Of a DNA stretch of 64,000 nucleotides, positions 17,291 to 25,685 are shown one piece after another. The notes under the pieces are model-generated. The model saw nothing but the letters and a program-made list of their open reading frames with translations, was not told where the DNA came from and made no database searches. Source of the stretch: Candidatus Methanomethylophilaceae archaeon (GTDB lineage: Archaea; Thermoplasmatota; Thermoplasmata; Methanomassiliicoccales; Methanomethylophilaceae). Each line of letters starts with the position of its first letter. Positions within the stretch are counted from its first letter, which is position 1. Made by a program: the position numbers and the translations under genes. The DNA is taken from NCBI GenBank assembly GCA_944322255.1, contig CALUOK010000006.1, positions 28,352 to 92,351 of the forward strand, in the 5' to 3' direction.

Positions 17291-17757
17291 AATACATATG
17301 CCACGACTGTGGGTACGAGATACCCGGGGACATGGACTTCTGCCCGCGCTGCGGTTGCCTCAGGGACAGGTCCACCCCCGTTGACGATGAGACAGGCATG
17401 CCTCTCGGGGTGTGCCCCAGCTGCGGCGCCCAGTCCAAGCCGGGGGACCTGTACTGCGGGTCCTGCGGGGCCCAGCTGCCTCAGGTCAGGATGGTCGTGC
17501 CGAAGCTCCGCAAGAACGGCATGGTGGCGCTCATACTGGGTCTCGTGCCGGGATTCCTCAACATATTCGGACTGGGCCACCTGCTGCTGAAGGAGTGGTC
17601 CAAGGGGATCATGTTCCTGGCCATGTCGGCCATACTGTTCTACGTCAACGGCGGTCTTATCGCCGAATCCATGCTGATGTCGCTGCTGAGCGTCGCCGTG
17701 TACTTCTACCAGTGCATGGATCTGATAAGGGTCGCCTACTCCCCGGAGGTCCGCTGA
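17287..17757 (+). CDS. Double zinc-ribbon membrane protein
   Basis: A 156-residue protein with two successive zinc ribbons, CHDCGYEIPGDMDFCPRCG and CPSCGAQSKPGDLYCGSCG. Two or three hydrophobic segments follow (VALILGLVPGFLNIFGLGHL and the stretch after it). The ATG overlaps the stop of the ABC ATPase (ATGA), and its own stop overlaps the start of rfcL by one base. It is the third of five zinc-ribbon proteins in the window; the function is unknown. Confidence 0.82.
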   Translation: MKYICHDCGYEIPGDMDFCPRCGCLRDRSTPVDDETGMPLGVCPSCGAQSKPGDLYCGSCGAQLPQVRMVVPKLRKNGMVALILGLVPGFLNIFGLGHLLLKEWSKGIMFLAMSAILFYVNGGLIAESMLMSLLSVAVYFYQCMDLIRVAYSPEVR

Positions 17758-19247
17758 TGGACTGGACCGAGAAGTACCGCCCCCAGACCCTGGACTCCGT
17801 GGTGGGCAACCCCACCGCCGTCAACAGCCTCAGGGCCTGGGCACGCAGCTGGGAGCACGGCATACCGGAGACCAGGGTCGCCGTCCTCAGGGGTCCGCCC
17901 GGAGTGGGGAAGACAACCTCCGTCGAGGCATTGGCGAGGGAGATGGGCTGGAGCATCATCGAGATGAACGCCTCCGACCAGCGCACCGGGAAGGCCCTGG
18001 AGGACGTGGCCCTCAGGGGGTCCATGTTCGAGACCTTCGCCGACGACGGGTCCTTCACCAGGTCGACCGAGGGCGGAAGGAAGCTCATCGTCCTGGACGA
18101 GGCGGACAACTTCTACGGCAACCACGACAAGGGCGCCATGCCCGTCGTCAACGCGCTGATCAAGGGGACCTGCCAGCCGGTGGTGCTGATAGTCAACGAC
18201 TTCTACGAGCTGAGCAGGAAGAGCAGCGCCGTCAACGACAGCACGCTGCAGATCACGTTCAAGAAGCCACAGGCCTCAACCATCGCCAAGGCGCTTTACA
18301 AGATTGCCGATGCGGAGGGCGTCGAGGTGGACCCGGAGGCCATGGAGCTCATCGCTCAGAACGCCAACGGCGACATGCGCGCAGCCGTCAGGAACCTGGA
18401 GTCCCTGGCGCTGGGTCAGGATTCGGTAACGTTGGAGATGGCCGAGGGCCTCTCCCCGAGGGACACCCGCTCCGACATCTACGACCTCATGAAGGCCGTC
18501 TTCCTCGGTGGTGACCCGGCAGAGGCCCGGAGGAAGGCCATGGACGTGGACGAGGACCCGGGCATGGTCCTGATGTGGATCGACGAGAACATGCCCACCG
18601 AGTGCACCGATGTGGGCGATCTGATCAGGGGCTACGAGAAGCTGTCCCGCGCGGACATATTCATGAGCAGGGTCTACAGGAGGCAGTACTACCGCTTCTG
18701 GTCCTACGCCAAGGACCTGATGACCTTCGGAGTATGCGCATCAAAGAGGGCCAGGTCCAAGCCCGGAACGAGGATCAACTTCCCCTCCTACCTGGGACGC
18801 ATGTCCAGGAGCAAGAAGGTCCGCGCCGTCCGCGCATCCATCTCGCTGAAGCTGGCTCAGCACCTCCACACCACCTCCCGCAGGGTCCAGAACGATGTTG
18901 TTCCCTACGTGAGGGACATGGTCAACAACGACTCAGAGCTGCGTCTCCATCTGGCCGACGAACTCGATCTCGACGCCGATGAGCTGGCGCTCCTGATGTC
19001 CAAGAAGGCTGACAGCAAGGCCGTGACATCCGTCATCAAGGAGGTCGAGGCCCTCCGCCAGGCCAGGATCGCATCCGCCGTCCCGAAGGACGCCCTCGCT
19101 GTCCGCATCGAGGCCCCTGCACCTTCGGCGGCTCCGAAAGCATCAAGTCAGGAGAAGCCGTCGGAGGTCCCGGTCGAAGCCGAGAAGCCCAAGGCCCCCG
19201 CCAGGAAGGCGCCGGCCAAGGGACAGAGGAGCCTCTTCGACTTCTGA
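17757..19247 (+). CDS. rfcL: Replication factor C large subunit
   Basis: A 496-residue AAA+ clamp-loader subunit that works with RfcS to load PCNA. The N-terminus MDWTEKYRPQTLDSVVGN is the RFC box. Walker A is GPPGVGKTT (about residue 46), Walker B is KLIVLDEADNF, and the collar region follows. A Lys/Ala/Pro-rich linker leads to the extreme C-terminus, GQRSLFDF, a good PCNA-interacting (PIP) box. RfcS is not in the window. The start overlaps the upstream stop by one base. Confidence 0.96.
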   Translation: MDWTEKYRPQTLDSVVGNPTAVNSLRAWARSWEHGIPETRVAVLRGPPGVGKTTSVEALAREMGWSIIEMNASDQRTGKALEDVALRGSMFETFADDGSFTRSTEGGRKLIVLDEADNFYGNHDKGAMPVVNALIKGTCQPVVLIVNDFYELSRKSSAVNDSTLQITFKKPQASTIAKALYKIADAEGVEVDPEAMELIAQNANGDMRAAVRNLESLALGQDSVTLEMAEGLSPRDTRSDIYDLMKAVFLGGDPAEARRKAMDVDEDPGMVLMWIDENMPTECTDVGDLIRGYEKLSRADIFMSRVYRRQYYRFWSYAKDLMTFGVCASKRARSKPGTRINFPSYLGRMSRSKKVRAVRASISLKLAQHLHTTSRRVQNDVVPYVRDMVNNDSELRLHLADELDLDADELALLMSKKADSKAVTSVIKEVEALRQARIASAVPKDALAVRIEAPAPSAAPKASSQEKPSEVPVEAEKPKAPARKAPAKGQRSLFDF

Positions 19248-19251
19248 TACC

Positions 19252-20199
19252 ATGGACCAGGCATACCACGATCTGTTGATCAAGCAGCAGTACAGGCTGT
19301 ACAAGGACCATTCCGCGGTCAAGCTCTGCCACTGGATGAAGGAGAGCATGCTCCGCGGCAGATGCTGCTACAAGCAGGACTTCTACGGGATCGACTCCCA
19401 CAGGTGCCTGCAGATGACACCCGCCCTCAACGAGTGCAGCCACATGTGCACCTTCTGCTGGAGGGTCCAGGACAAGGACTTCCAGGTCGATGACTGGGCC
19501 GAGCCCAAGGAGATGCTCGATGCGCTGATCGAGGGCCAGAGGAAGCTGGTGTCCGGGTTCAAGGGCGACACCAGGTGCGACCTGAAGAGGTACGAGGAGG
19601 CCAGGAACCCCAACCAGGTGGCCATATCCCTGGCAGGAGAACCGATCACCTATCCGTACCTCTCCGAGTTCCTGAGGGAGTGCCACAGGCGCGGAATGAC
19701 CACTTTCATGGTCACCAACGGGACCTACCCGGAGAAGCTGGAGGCCCTTGACACCCTGCCGATGCAGCTCTACGTCACAGTTGCCGCACCGAACGAGGAG
19801 GTCTACCGCCAGGTTTGCAGGCCCAAGATCCCAGACGGATGGCAGCGCCTGATGAGGACGCTAGAGATGATGCCCTCCCTGGACACCAGGACCGTGATAA
19901 GGCACACGCTGGTGAAGGACGCCAACTTCGGATGGGTGGACGACTACGCCAGGCTGGACCGGATTGCCGACCCGGACCTGGTGGAGCCAAAGGGCTACGT
20001 GTTCGTGGGCAGCTCCAGGAACCGTCTCTCCATATCATGCATGCCGTCGTTCGCCGAGATCAGGGACTTCTCCCTGCAGCTCGGCAGCAGGATCGGCATG
20101 GAGATCATCAAGGAGCGCGAGGACAGCCGCGTGGTGCTTCTCGGACATCCCGGCCAGGAGACCGACGTCCGCAAGATCTACGGTCTCGACAGGAATTGA
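19252..20199 (+). CDS. taw1: 4-demethylwyosine synthase Taw1 (TYW1)
   Basis: A 315-residue radical SAM enzyme that makes the tricyclic imidazopurine of wyosine at G37 of tRNA-Phe from N1-methylguanosine and pyruvate. The radical SAM cluster motif is C62, C66, C69 (ECSHMCTFCWR). The second cluster cysteines C26, C39 and C52 are at the spacing known for archaeal Taw1. SLAGEPITYPYL and MVTNGTYPE are further family motifs. It starts four bases after rfcL; a bidirectional terminator follows. Confidence 0.96.
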   Translation: MDQAYHDLLIKQQYRLYKDHSAVKLCHWMKESMLRGRCCYKQDFYGIDSHRCLQMTPALNECSHMCTFCWRVQDKDFQVDDWAEPKEMLDALIEGQRKLVSGFKGDTRCDLKRYEEARNPNQVAISLAGEPITYPYLSEFLRECHRRGMTTFMVTNGTYPEKLEALDTLPMQLYVTVAAPNEEVYRQVCRPKIPDGWQRLMRTLEMMPSLDTRTVIRHTLVKDANFGWVDDYARLDRIADPDLVEPKGYVFVGSSRNRLSISCMPSFAEIRDFSLQLGSRIGMEIIKEREDSRVVLLGHPGQETDVRKIYGLDRN

Positions 20200-20207
20200 G
20201 AAAAGAC

Positions 20208-20223
20208 GGGGGATCGCTCCCCC
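20208..20223. terminator. Bidirectional terminator hairpin between convergent genes
   Basis: GGGGGA-TCGC-TCCCCC is a perfect 6-bp stem with a 4-nt loop. It has an A-rich flank on one side and atggttttt on the other, so it can end transcripts from taw1 and from the minus-strand DUF1294 operon. It lies within the 32-base gap between them. Confidence 0.65.
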
Positions 20224-20231
20224 ATGGTTTT

Positions 20232-20516
20232 TCAGATCGCCAGCGTGCCGGAGTACACCAGGTACGCCAGAATCAGGATGTGGAGCACCAGGAAGACGTA
20301 GACGAGCTTGAACTTCAGCTTCAGCGTCTTGTGCCTGGCCAGCTTCATCCCGGCGACGGCCCCCCACGGCCCGACGAGGGCCGCGATGAGCAGGGTGGAC
20401 TCCTTGGTGCGCCACTGGTCGTTCTTCGCCTTGTGCTTGTCCCAGACGTACATCGCGAAGGCGATGACGTTCAGGACCAGGTAGACGATCAGGAACGGTA
20501 CGGCGTCCATGCTCAC
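20232..20516 (-). CDS. DUF1294 small membrane protein
   Basis: A 94-residue protein with three or four hydrophobic segments and the family core AMYVWDKHKAKNDQWRTKESTLL then GPWGAVAGMKLARHKTLK. DUF1294 proteins are widespread, small and uncharacterised. Its ATG overlaps the flavodoxin stop, so it is third in an operon of two flavoproteins and itself. Confidence 0.85.
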   Translation of the reverse strand: MSMDAVPFLIVYLVLNVIAFAMYVWDKHKAKNDQWRTKESTLLIAALVGPWGAVAGMKLARHKTLKLKFKLVYVFLVLHILILAYLVYSGTLAI

Positions 20517-20917
20517 AGCTCTGCTATGAAGTCGTCGACGGCCTTCGGGAAGCCCGCCTCGTTCATCTCCTCAGCCTTCTTGTTGAAGTACACGGCCTTC
20601 TGGATGCCCAGCTGCTCGGCCACGGCGTCGCGCTGCTTGTCGCCCTTCTCGCCGTTGTACATGCACTCGATGAACAGGTACAGCTTCTTCTGGACGAGGG
20701 AGTCCTTGTTCTTCTCGATGTAGTCGACCAGCTGCTTGTAGGGCTTCCCTGCGTGGATGCCAGTGCCGAAGACGATGGTGTCGTACTCCGTGATGTTGAT
20801 CATGGTGATCTCCTTCAGGTTGAAGATGTCTGCACCGATCTTCCTCGCGATGTACTCAGCGACCTTCTTCGTGTTCTTCGTCATTCCGGTTGCGTAGATG
20901 ACTGCGGTTCTTCCCAT
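20513..20917 (-). CDS. Flavodoxin domain protein
   Basis: A 134-residue flavodoxin fold with the FMN phosphate-binding loop ATGMTKNTKKVAEYIA near the N-terminus, then IVFGTGIHAGKPYKQL at the isoalloxazine loop. The short length and wording resemble the protoporphyrinogen-oxidase/menaquinone-flavodoxin group as much as electron-carrier flavodoxins. It lies between a second FMN-type protein and DUF1294 in one minus-strand operon behind an HxlR-type operator, so a redox-stress or electron-transfer role is likely. Confidence 0.87.
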   Translation of the reverse strand: MGRTAVIYATGMTKNTKKVAEYIARKIGADIFNLKEITMINITEYDTIVFGTGIHAGKPYKQLVDYIEKNKDSLVQKKLYLFIECMYNGEKGDKQRDAVAEQLGIQKAVYFNKKAEEMNEAGFPKAVDDFIAEL

Positions 20918-20930
20918 CCGTATCCCCTTG

Positions 20931-21473
20931 TCAAAGCTTCTTCGCCAGTTCCTCGGCGGCGGACATGATCTCCGCGCTGTCCTTGGCGGGGCCGCTTGTG
21001 GCCTCGGCGAAGACGATGCTCCCCATGACCTCGAACTTGAAATAGTTCGCCATGACCTTCTCGATCATCTGCTCGATGTCCTGGGCGCCGGCTCCGGAGC
21101 CGGACGTGACCACGATGGCCAGCTTCTTGGGTGTGATGGCGCAGGTGAAGTCGCCCCTGACGAAGCCGTACATCCTGTCCTCGAACATCCTGTACTGGGA
21201 GGTGGACTGTCCGAAGTAGTCGGGTGTGGCGAGGATGACGGAGTCGCAGTTGGCGACGGAGTCCAGAACGGGGGTCAGTCCGTCCTTCCTGACGCACTTG
21301 CCGGTCTTCTTGCATCCCATGCAGGCCTGGCAGCCCTTGGCCTCCAGCTGGTTGAGGTAGAAGATCTCCACCTCGTTGCCGGCCGCCTTGGCGGTCTCGG
21401 CCATCTTCTCTACGATTGCAACACAGTTCCCGGATTTCCTGGGAGACGCTACGATAGCTGTGATCTTTGCCAT
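20931..21473 (-). CDS. NADPH-dependent FMN reductase-like flavoprotein
   Basis: A 180-residue protein of the iron-sulfur-flavoprotein/NADPH-FMN-reductase group. The FMN loop is ASPRKSGNCVAIVEKM. The motif CQACMGCKKTGKC carries the compact cysteine cluster of archaeal Isf-type proteins. ILATPDYFGQSTSQYRMFEDR is the family's flavin region. Isf proteins of methanogens reduce O2 and peroxide with ferredoxin electrons, and this may do the same. It leads the operon with the flavodoxin and DUF1294 and is divergent from an HxlR regulator. Confidence 0.88.
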   Translation of the reverse strand: MAKITAIVASPRKSGNCVAIVEKMAETAKAAGNEVEIFYLNQLEAKGCQACMGCKKTGKCVRKDGLTPVLDSVANCDSVILATPDYFGQSTSQYRMFEDRMYGFVRGDFTCAITPKKLAIVVTSGSGAGAQDIEQMIEKVMANYFKFEVMGSIVFAEATSGPAKDSAEIMSAAEELAKKL

Positions 21474-21474
21474 A

Positions 21475-21489
21475 GTATCCAAATGATAC
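21475..21489. promoter_or_regulatory. HxlR-type operator dyad at the flavoprotein promoter
   Basis: GTATC-CAAAT-GATAC is a perfect dyad ending one base before the flavoprotein ATG on the minus strand. A near-identical dyad lies at 21534-21548, next to the divergent HxlR gene. Two copies in an 84-base divergent promoter region suggest a binding site for that regulator. Confidence 0.6.
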
Positions 21490-21533
21490 GAATAGAACTC
21501 ACATATATAAGCTTGGTTAAGAAATGTTATTAA

Positions 21534-21548
21534 ATATCCTAATGATAT
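21534..21548. promoter_or_regulatory. Second HxlR-type operator dyad
   Basis: ATATC-CTAAT-GATAT has the same 5-bp arms and N5 spacing as 21475-21489 and lies 9 bases before the HxlR ATG. Between the two sites is the TATA-like ACATATATAA at 21501-21510. The arrangement predicts repression of both divergent transcripts. Confidence 0.6.
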
Positions 21549-21557
21549 CAAAGGTTC

Positions 21558-21974
21558 ATGTCCCCTCAGAACGCCCGCTACAACTGCTCCATCGATGCAG
21601 CCATGTCGGTCATCGAGGGCAGATGGAAGGGAACCATCATCTGCATGCTCGCCAAGGACGGGACGCTCCGCTTCTCCGCCCTCCAGAGGAAGATAGGCGA
21701 GATCACATCCAGGATCCTCTCCAAGCAGCTGAAGGAGCTGGAGTCCGACGGCATGGTTCAGCGCACGGTGGTGCCCGACGGCAAGGTGAAGGTGGAGTAC
21801 TCCCTCACGGAGAAGGGCCGCTCCATCCTGCCGGTGCTGGAGTCCCTGGCCAGATGGGGCGCCATGCACCAGTGCATCCAGGTGATCGTGCCGGAGAAGG
21901 ACGCCGTCTCACAGCTCTGCGACCTTGACCGCAACACGTCTGGTGCGGGGTCCGTCGAATTCGCAGAGGAATAA
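21558..21974 (+). CDS. HxlR-family transcriptional regulator
   Basis: A 138-residue winged-helix protein with the HxlR pattern. C-terminal to NCSIDAAMSVIEGRWKGTIICML, the recognition region is LRFSALQRKIGEITSRILSKQLKELESDGMVQR, followed by the wing KVEYSLTEKGRSI. A cysteine near residue 10 is usual for redox- or aldehyde-sensing members. It is divergent from the flavoprotein operon and its promoter carries the same dyad. The last 66 bases overlap the 3' end of the convergent yjbQ gene, and the C-terminal tail is therefore poorly conserved. It ends in TAA. Confidence 0.9.
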   Translation: MSPQNARYNCSIDAAMSVIEGRWKGTIICMLAKDGTLRFSALQRKIGEITSRILSKQLKELESDGMVQRTVVPDGKVKVEYSLTEKGRSILPVLESLARWGAMHQCIQVIVPEKDAVSQLCDLDRNTSGAGSVEFAEE

Positions 21975-22313
21975 CCCCTGCCAGGTCCCCAGCAGAAGGT
22001 CCCCGTCCGACACTATCAGCGTCTGCGACGGCCCCACGCACGAGGTCCTCAGATGGGAGTGGGAGTTGCCCTCCATGTGCCTGTAGTCGTCCCTCTCGGG
22101 GAACGCCCTGGAGAGGCCGGCTATCATGTCCGTCTTGACATCGGGGTCGGCGTTCTCGTTTATGGTTATACCGGCGGTGGTGTGCATGGAGAACACCAAG
22201 CATAAGCCGTCCCTGACTCCGCTCTCTTTCACTATCCTCCTCACCTGGGAGGTTATGTCCACTATGTCCTGGCTACCTCCGGTCCTGACTTCTACGGTGC
22301 TGTATCCCGACAT
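21909..22313 (-). CDS. YjbQ family protein (UPF0047)
   Basis: A 134-residue single-domain protein with the YjbQ signature SMHTTAGITINENADPDVKTDM and the later HMEGNSHSHLRTSCVGPS and LGTWQGLFLCEFDGPR. Family members show thiamine-phosphate synthase activity as a side reaction; their main role is unclear. It converges on and overlaps the HxlR gene by 66 bases. The plus-strand gene beginning at 22369 is divergent, leaving a 55-base shared promoter region. Confidence 0.93.
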   Translation of the reverse strand: MSGYSTVEVRTGGSQDIVDITSQVRRIVKESGVRDGLCLVFSMHTTAGITINENADPDVKTDMIAGLSRAFPERDDYRHMEGNSHSHLRTSCVGPSQTLIVSDGDLLLGTWQGLFLCEFDGPRTRRVAVKVAEL

Positions 22314-22368
22314 GCAACTGGTAACGTCCCAACACTAAATAAGTCGAAGTAGATGACCCAGGGAGAAC

Positions 22369-23319
22369 ATGGCCTACAGAATCGTCGAGATCGATTCGGA
22401 GAGGACGGCGGAGCTCCGCGACCGCTGTTCGAGAATGAACTTCTACACGTCGAAGGCGGACATAAACGGAATCTGCGTGCAGCTCTACACGTCCAACCGC
22501 GACTACATGAACATGTGGCAGGACAACTTCTACCACATGTCCGACTCGGTCAGGTCCCATGCCAGGATCTACTGCCTTGACGATCCGGACACGGACCTCC
22601 ACGCCGAGTACGACCTGCAGTCGTTCACCATGTTCCTGTTCAACTTCGACTACTACGGCTGGATCAAGAGCATCGCCCTCGGAATGGCCGGCAACATCCT
22701 GGAGGACGGCCACGGCATATTCTCGGTCCACGGCGCCGCCCTGGACATCGACGGTGCCGGCGTGACGCTCATAGCGCCATCCAAGACCGGCAAGACCACA
22801 CAGTCCTGGGGCCTTCTCAGGATGGATAACGCCCACCTGATCTCGGACGACTGGTACTTCGTGTCCTTCGGATGCGGAAGGCCCGCTGTCGAGGGTTCCG
22901 AGAAGAACTGCTACATCGACGCCGACATCGGCGACGTCTGGGAGGAGTACAGGCCCCTGGTCCAGGAGGTCAGGTTCGACAACAAGGGCCGCGGCATCGG
23001 GAACGTGAGATGGGTAGCAGGGGAGGGTTCCGTCATCAGGAGCACATCCATGAGGTACGTGTTCATGCTGAAGCGCGACCCCTCGGACGAGCGCAAGGTC
23101 TACCGCATGTCCTCGGAGGAGGCCCTGGAGTACCTCTCCGGCGAGGGATTCTGCAACCCCCACCAGCTGGTCTGCGACCTGAGGCGCGTGGCCCTGAGGA
23201 AGGAGTTCTTCCGCAGGTACCTGTCCGAATGCGAGGTGTTCATGGTGAACACCACCTGCACCGCCGAGGAGACCCAGGACAACATCCGCGGCGTGCTAGA
23301 CGGGAGGTGCGGGCTTTGA
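22369..23319 (+). CDS. HPr-kinase/PEPCK-fold kinase-like protein
   Basis: A 316-residue protein whose centre matches the HPr kinase C-terminal domain. The histidine segment FSVHGAALDIDGAG is followed by the P-loop IAPSKTGKTTQSW (about residue 137) and the acidic LISDDWYFV. The first 110 residues have no motif I know. HPr itself and the PTS are absent in most methanogens, so a different protein or small-molecule substrate is expected. It overlaps the next gene by four bases, which starts at a TTG inside its stop, so the two products probably act together. Confidence 0.75.
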   Translation: MAYRIVEIDSERTAELRDRCSRMNFYTSKADINGICVQLYTSNRDYMNMWQDNFYHMSDSVRSHARIYCLDDPDTDLHAEYDLQSFTMFLFNFDYYGWIKSIALGMAGNILEDGHGIFSVHGAALDIDGAGVTLIAPSKTGKTTQSWGLLRMDNAHLISDDWYFVSFGCGRPAVEGSEKNCYIDADIGDVWEEYRPLVQEVRFDNKGRGIGNVRWVAGEGSVIRSTSMRYVFMLKRDPSDERKVYRMSSEEALEYLSGEGFCNPHQLVCDLRRVALRKEFFRRYLSECEVFMVNTTCTAEETQDNIRGVLDGRCGL

Positions 23320-24296
23320 AGATCAAGATGCCGGACATAGGCAAAGGCGAAGGCAAGGGCGCCGGCACCAGGGCCAGGCTGGACGGTGTTAAGGATTCGA
23401 TCAAGTCCAAGACCTCCAGCACCGCCAAGGGGCTTGACCCGAAGTTCAACAAGATCAGGGCCTCCACAGTGGAGCGCTCCCACGAGATCTCCGTCCTGTG
23501 GCTGTCGGTTCTGGTAGTACTGGTCACGAGCCTCGTGATGTTTGCAGTGGTCGTGGTTATCGGCGACGTCTGGACCCTGGGCGACTACATGAACAACATC
23601 TTCTGCAACAACATCGCCCTGCTGATCATCATCCTGTTCCTGGACACCATCGTCAACAGCAACAAGGAGAGCCGTCAGAAGAGGGACGAGGCCAGGAGGA
23701 TCCTCAGGTACGACCGCCTCATCCATCCGAACCTGGACCTCTACCTTGTCAGGAAGAACATGGTCATCACCCCCAACGGCAAGACCGTCCACAAGTTCCA
23801 GATCGACTCCGACTTCAAGGTCAGCGACATGAGGGACATGTACACCCCCTCCGAGCTGGTGTCCGATGTCGGAATCTCCAAGATCAAAAGGTACGGGCAC
23901 TTCCAGTCCATCCTCAAGCACGACTTCTCCAAGCTCATCGAGAACGTGGACTTCGTCTACTACCCGGAGATTGCCGAGGCGGTCATGAGGTACCTGAACG
24001 CCACCTCCTACGGCGAGGCGGCGCTGGAGGCCGTCATCGGATACGAGGATGCCCGCGCGGGGACCAAGTCCATGAGGGTCATGGTCACCGGTATGATCAA
24101 GGAGGAGCCGGACAACGGCAGCTTCATGCAGGCCAACCCCACCATGAAGAACGTGTACCTGGTCCATCAGATGATCAACGACCAGGAGAAGGCTGTCTCC
24201 GACTACATCAGGCTCATCAGGACCCTGGAGGACTCCGACCCCGCCGAGAGGAGGAAGAGGTCCAAGCACGTCTACGACGAAGAGGACTACGAGTGA
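23316..24296 (+). CDS. Membrane protein coupled to the HPr-kinase-like protein
   Basis: A 326-residue protein starting at a TTG. GGGAGGTG (23302-23309) is correctly spaced for that codon and too far from the first ATG at 23328. Residues 1-60 are basic and flexible. Two membrane helices follow (VLWLSVLVVLVTSLVMFAVVVV and IALLIIILFLDTIV), then a cytoplasmic domain of about 200 residues with HPNLDLYLVRKNMVITPNG and a highly charged end. No family was recognised. The TTGA overlap with the kinase-like gene argues for a joint function. Confidence 0.75.
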   Translation: MKIKMPDIGKGEGKGAGTRARLDGVKDSIKSKTSSTAKGLDPKFNKIRASTVERSHEISVLWLSVLVVLVTSLVMFAVVVVIGDVWTLGDYMNNIFCNNIALLIIILFLDTIVNSNKESRQKRDEARRILRYDRLIHPNLDLYLVRKNMVITPNGKTVHKFQIDSDFKVSDMRDMYTPSELVSDVGISKIKRYGHFQSILKHDFSKLIENVDFVYYPEIAEAVMRYLNATSYGEAALEAVIGYEDARAGTKSMRVMVTGMIKEEPDNGSFMQANPTMKNVYLVHQMINDQEKAVSDYIRLIRTLEDSDPAERRKRSKHVYDEEDYE

Positions 24297-24991
24297 ACAT
24301 ACCGGTGGGGCAGCGGCGAGTCCACAGTCATGGAGTCCTCGGTCACGACGCAGTCGTACACCAGCACTTTGACTCCCATCGACTCCGCCCTCTCCATCTC
24401 CTCCCCGAACTCGCGGTGGATCTCGTAGTCTGGAACGAACTCCCTCATGCCCTTCATCTGCACCATCAGGGCGATGTACGCCTCGTAACCTTCCGAGACG
24501 CACCTCTCCAGCCCCCTGATGTGCTTAAGGCCCCGTTCGGTGGGGGCGTCCGGGAACATGCAGACGCCGTCGAACTCGCGAGTCACGCCTTTGACCTCCA
24601 CGAAGATCTTCCTCTCGCCGGATTCTATGTAGAAGTCGAACCTCGAGTCCCCATGGCTGTGCTCGGGATGGACTTTCGGATCTGGTCCGAAGATCCCCGA
24701 GGACAAGACGAACTCCCCGAAGGCCCTGTTGGGGGACTGGGAGTCGATGTTGATCAGGTTGTCTCCCTTGTATGCTGCGATCAGGTCATACCTGGTCTTC
24801 CTGGAGGGGTTGCCGGAGTCCTCCAGGACCACGGAGGTTCCGGGGATCAGTATCTCCCTGCACCTGCCGGTGTTCTTCACGTGGACCGTCTCCACCTTAC
24901 CGTCGACCTCGACCTGGGCGATGAACCTGTTGGGGCGGGACAGGAACGTCCCCCTGACAGTCTTACCGTATTGCACGCCGCCCCATGACAT
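24287..24991 (-). CDS. sfsA: SfsA family DNA/RNA nuclease-like protein
   Basis: A 234-residue protein with SfsA motifs: FLSRPNRFIAQVEVDG at the N-terminus (an OB-type fold), HVKNTGRCREILIPG, DSRFDFYIE and FVEVKGVTRE. The last two hold the acidic and lysine residues of a PD-(D/E)XK-type nuclease core. SfsA was named for sugar fermentation stimulation in E. coli, but its molecular role is not established. It converges with the preceding gene (10-base overlap) and is divergent from the exonuclease gene at 25024. Confidence 0.93.
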   Translation of the reverse strand: MSWGGVQYGKTVRGTFLSRPNRFIAQVEVDGKVETVHVKNTGRCREILIPGTSVVLEDSGNPSRKTRYDLIAAYKGDNLINIDSQSPNRAFGEFVLSSGIFGPDPKVHPEHSHGDSRFDFYIESGERKIFVEVKGVTREFDGVCMFPDAPTERGLKHIRGLERCVSEGYEAYIALMVQMKGMREFVPDYEIHREFGEEMERAESMGVKVLVYDCVVTEDSMTVDSPLPHRYVHS

Positions 24992-25023
24992 TCTTCATAT
25001 TACAGTTGTCCGTATCGGAGGCC

Positions 25024-25683
25024 ATGGAAGGATTCAGGACCTACGAGAGGGACCCGTCGGACCCCAAGAAGTTCAGGATAGCCAGCCTCGACGAGCTCCC
25101 GCCCGACGAGATCTACGTCCTGGACACCGAGACCACCGGTCTAGAGGGCGCCCCCAAGGACCTGGTGGTGGACATCGGCATCTGCCGCGTCTCCCTGCGC
25201 CGCGGGACGGTTGAGGACGTGTACTCCTCCGTGCTGGGCTACGACGTGGACTCCTGGGACGACTACCACAGGAACGCCTGGATCTTCCAGAACACCGACA
25301 TGACCCTGGAGATGGTGGCCGACGCCCCTCCTGCCATGAAGGTGATCGAGGACGTCCGCAAGATCGTCAGGAACAAGACCGTCACGGCCTACAACATCGC
25401 CTACGACATGGACAAGTTCCTGTACAAGGAGCCATGGAACATGAAGGGGGAGTTCACTCCCTGCAGCGACATCATGCTGGCGGCGACGCCGGTGTGCAAG
25501 GTCCCCAGCGAGTACTACGGGAGACAGTACAGGTACCCCAAGCTGGACGTGGCCTACGCGAAGATCGTCGAAGGCGATCCAGCAGGTATCCATGGCACCC
25601 AGAACCACCGCGCCCTCTCGGACGCGCAGATGGCCTCCTACGTCATGATACAGATGTTCCGCGACGGCAACTACCAGCCGTGA
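25024..25683 (+). CDS. DnaQ-like DEDDh 3'-5' exonuclease
   Basis: A 219-residue protein with the exonuclease motifs in order: D34 and E36 in YVLDTETTG, an aspartate in VTAYNIAYDMDKF near residue 130, and the histidine/aspartate pair in NHRALSDAQ near residue 200. This is a complete DEDDh active site. The N-terminal 28 residues are polar and lead into the fold. A second ATG at 24985 is possible; 25024 is chosen because the residues before it look noncoding. A paralogue at 33973 has the same layout but no active site. Confidence 0.85.
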   Translation: MEGFRTYERDPSDPKKFRIASLDELPPDEIYVLDTETTGLEGAPKDLVVDIGICRVSLRRGTVEDVYSSVLGYDVDSWDDYHRNAWIFQNTDMTLEMVADAPPAMKVIEDVRKIVRNKTVTAYNIAYDMDKFLYKEPWNMKGEFTPCSDIMLAATPVCKVPSEYYGRQYRYPKLDVAYAKIVEGDPAGIHGTQNHRALSDAQMASYVMIQMFRDGNYQP

Positions 25684-25685
25684 GC

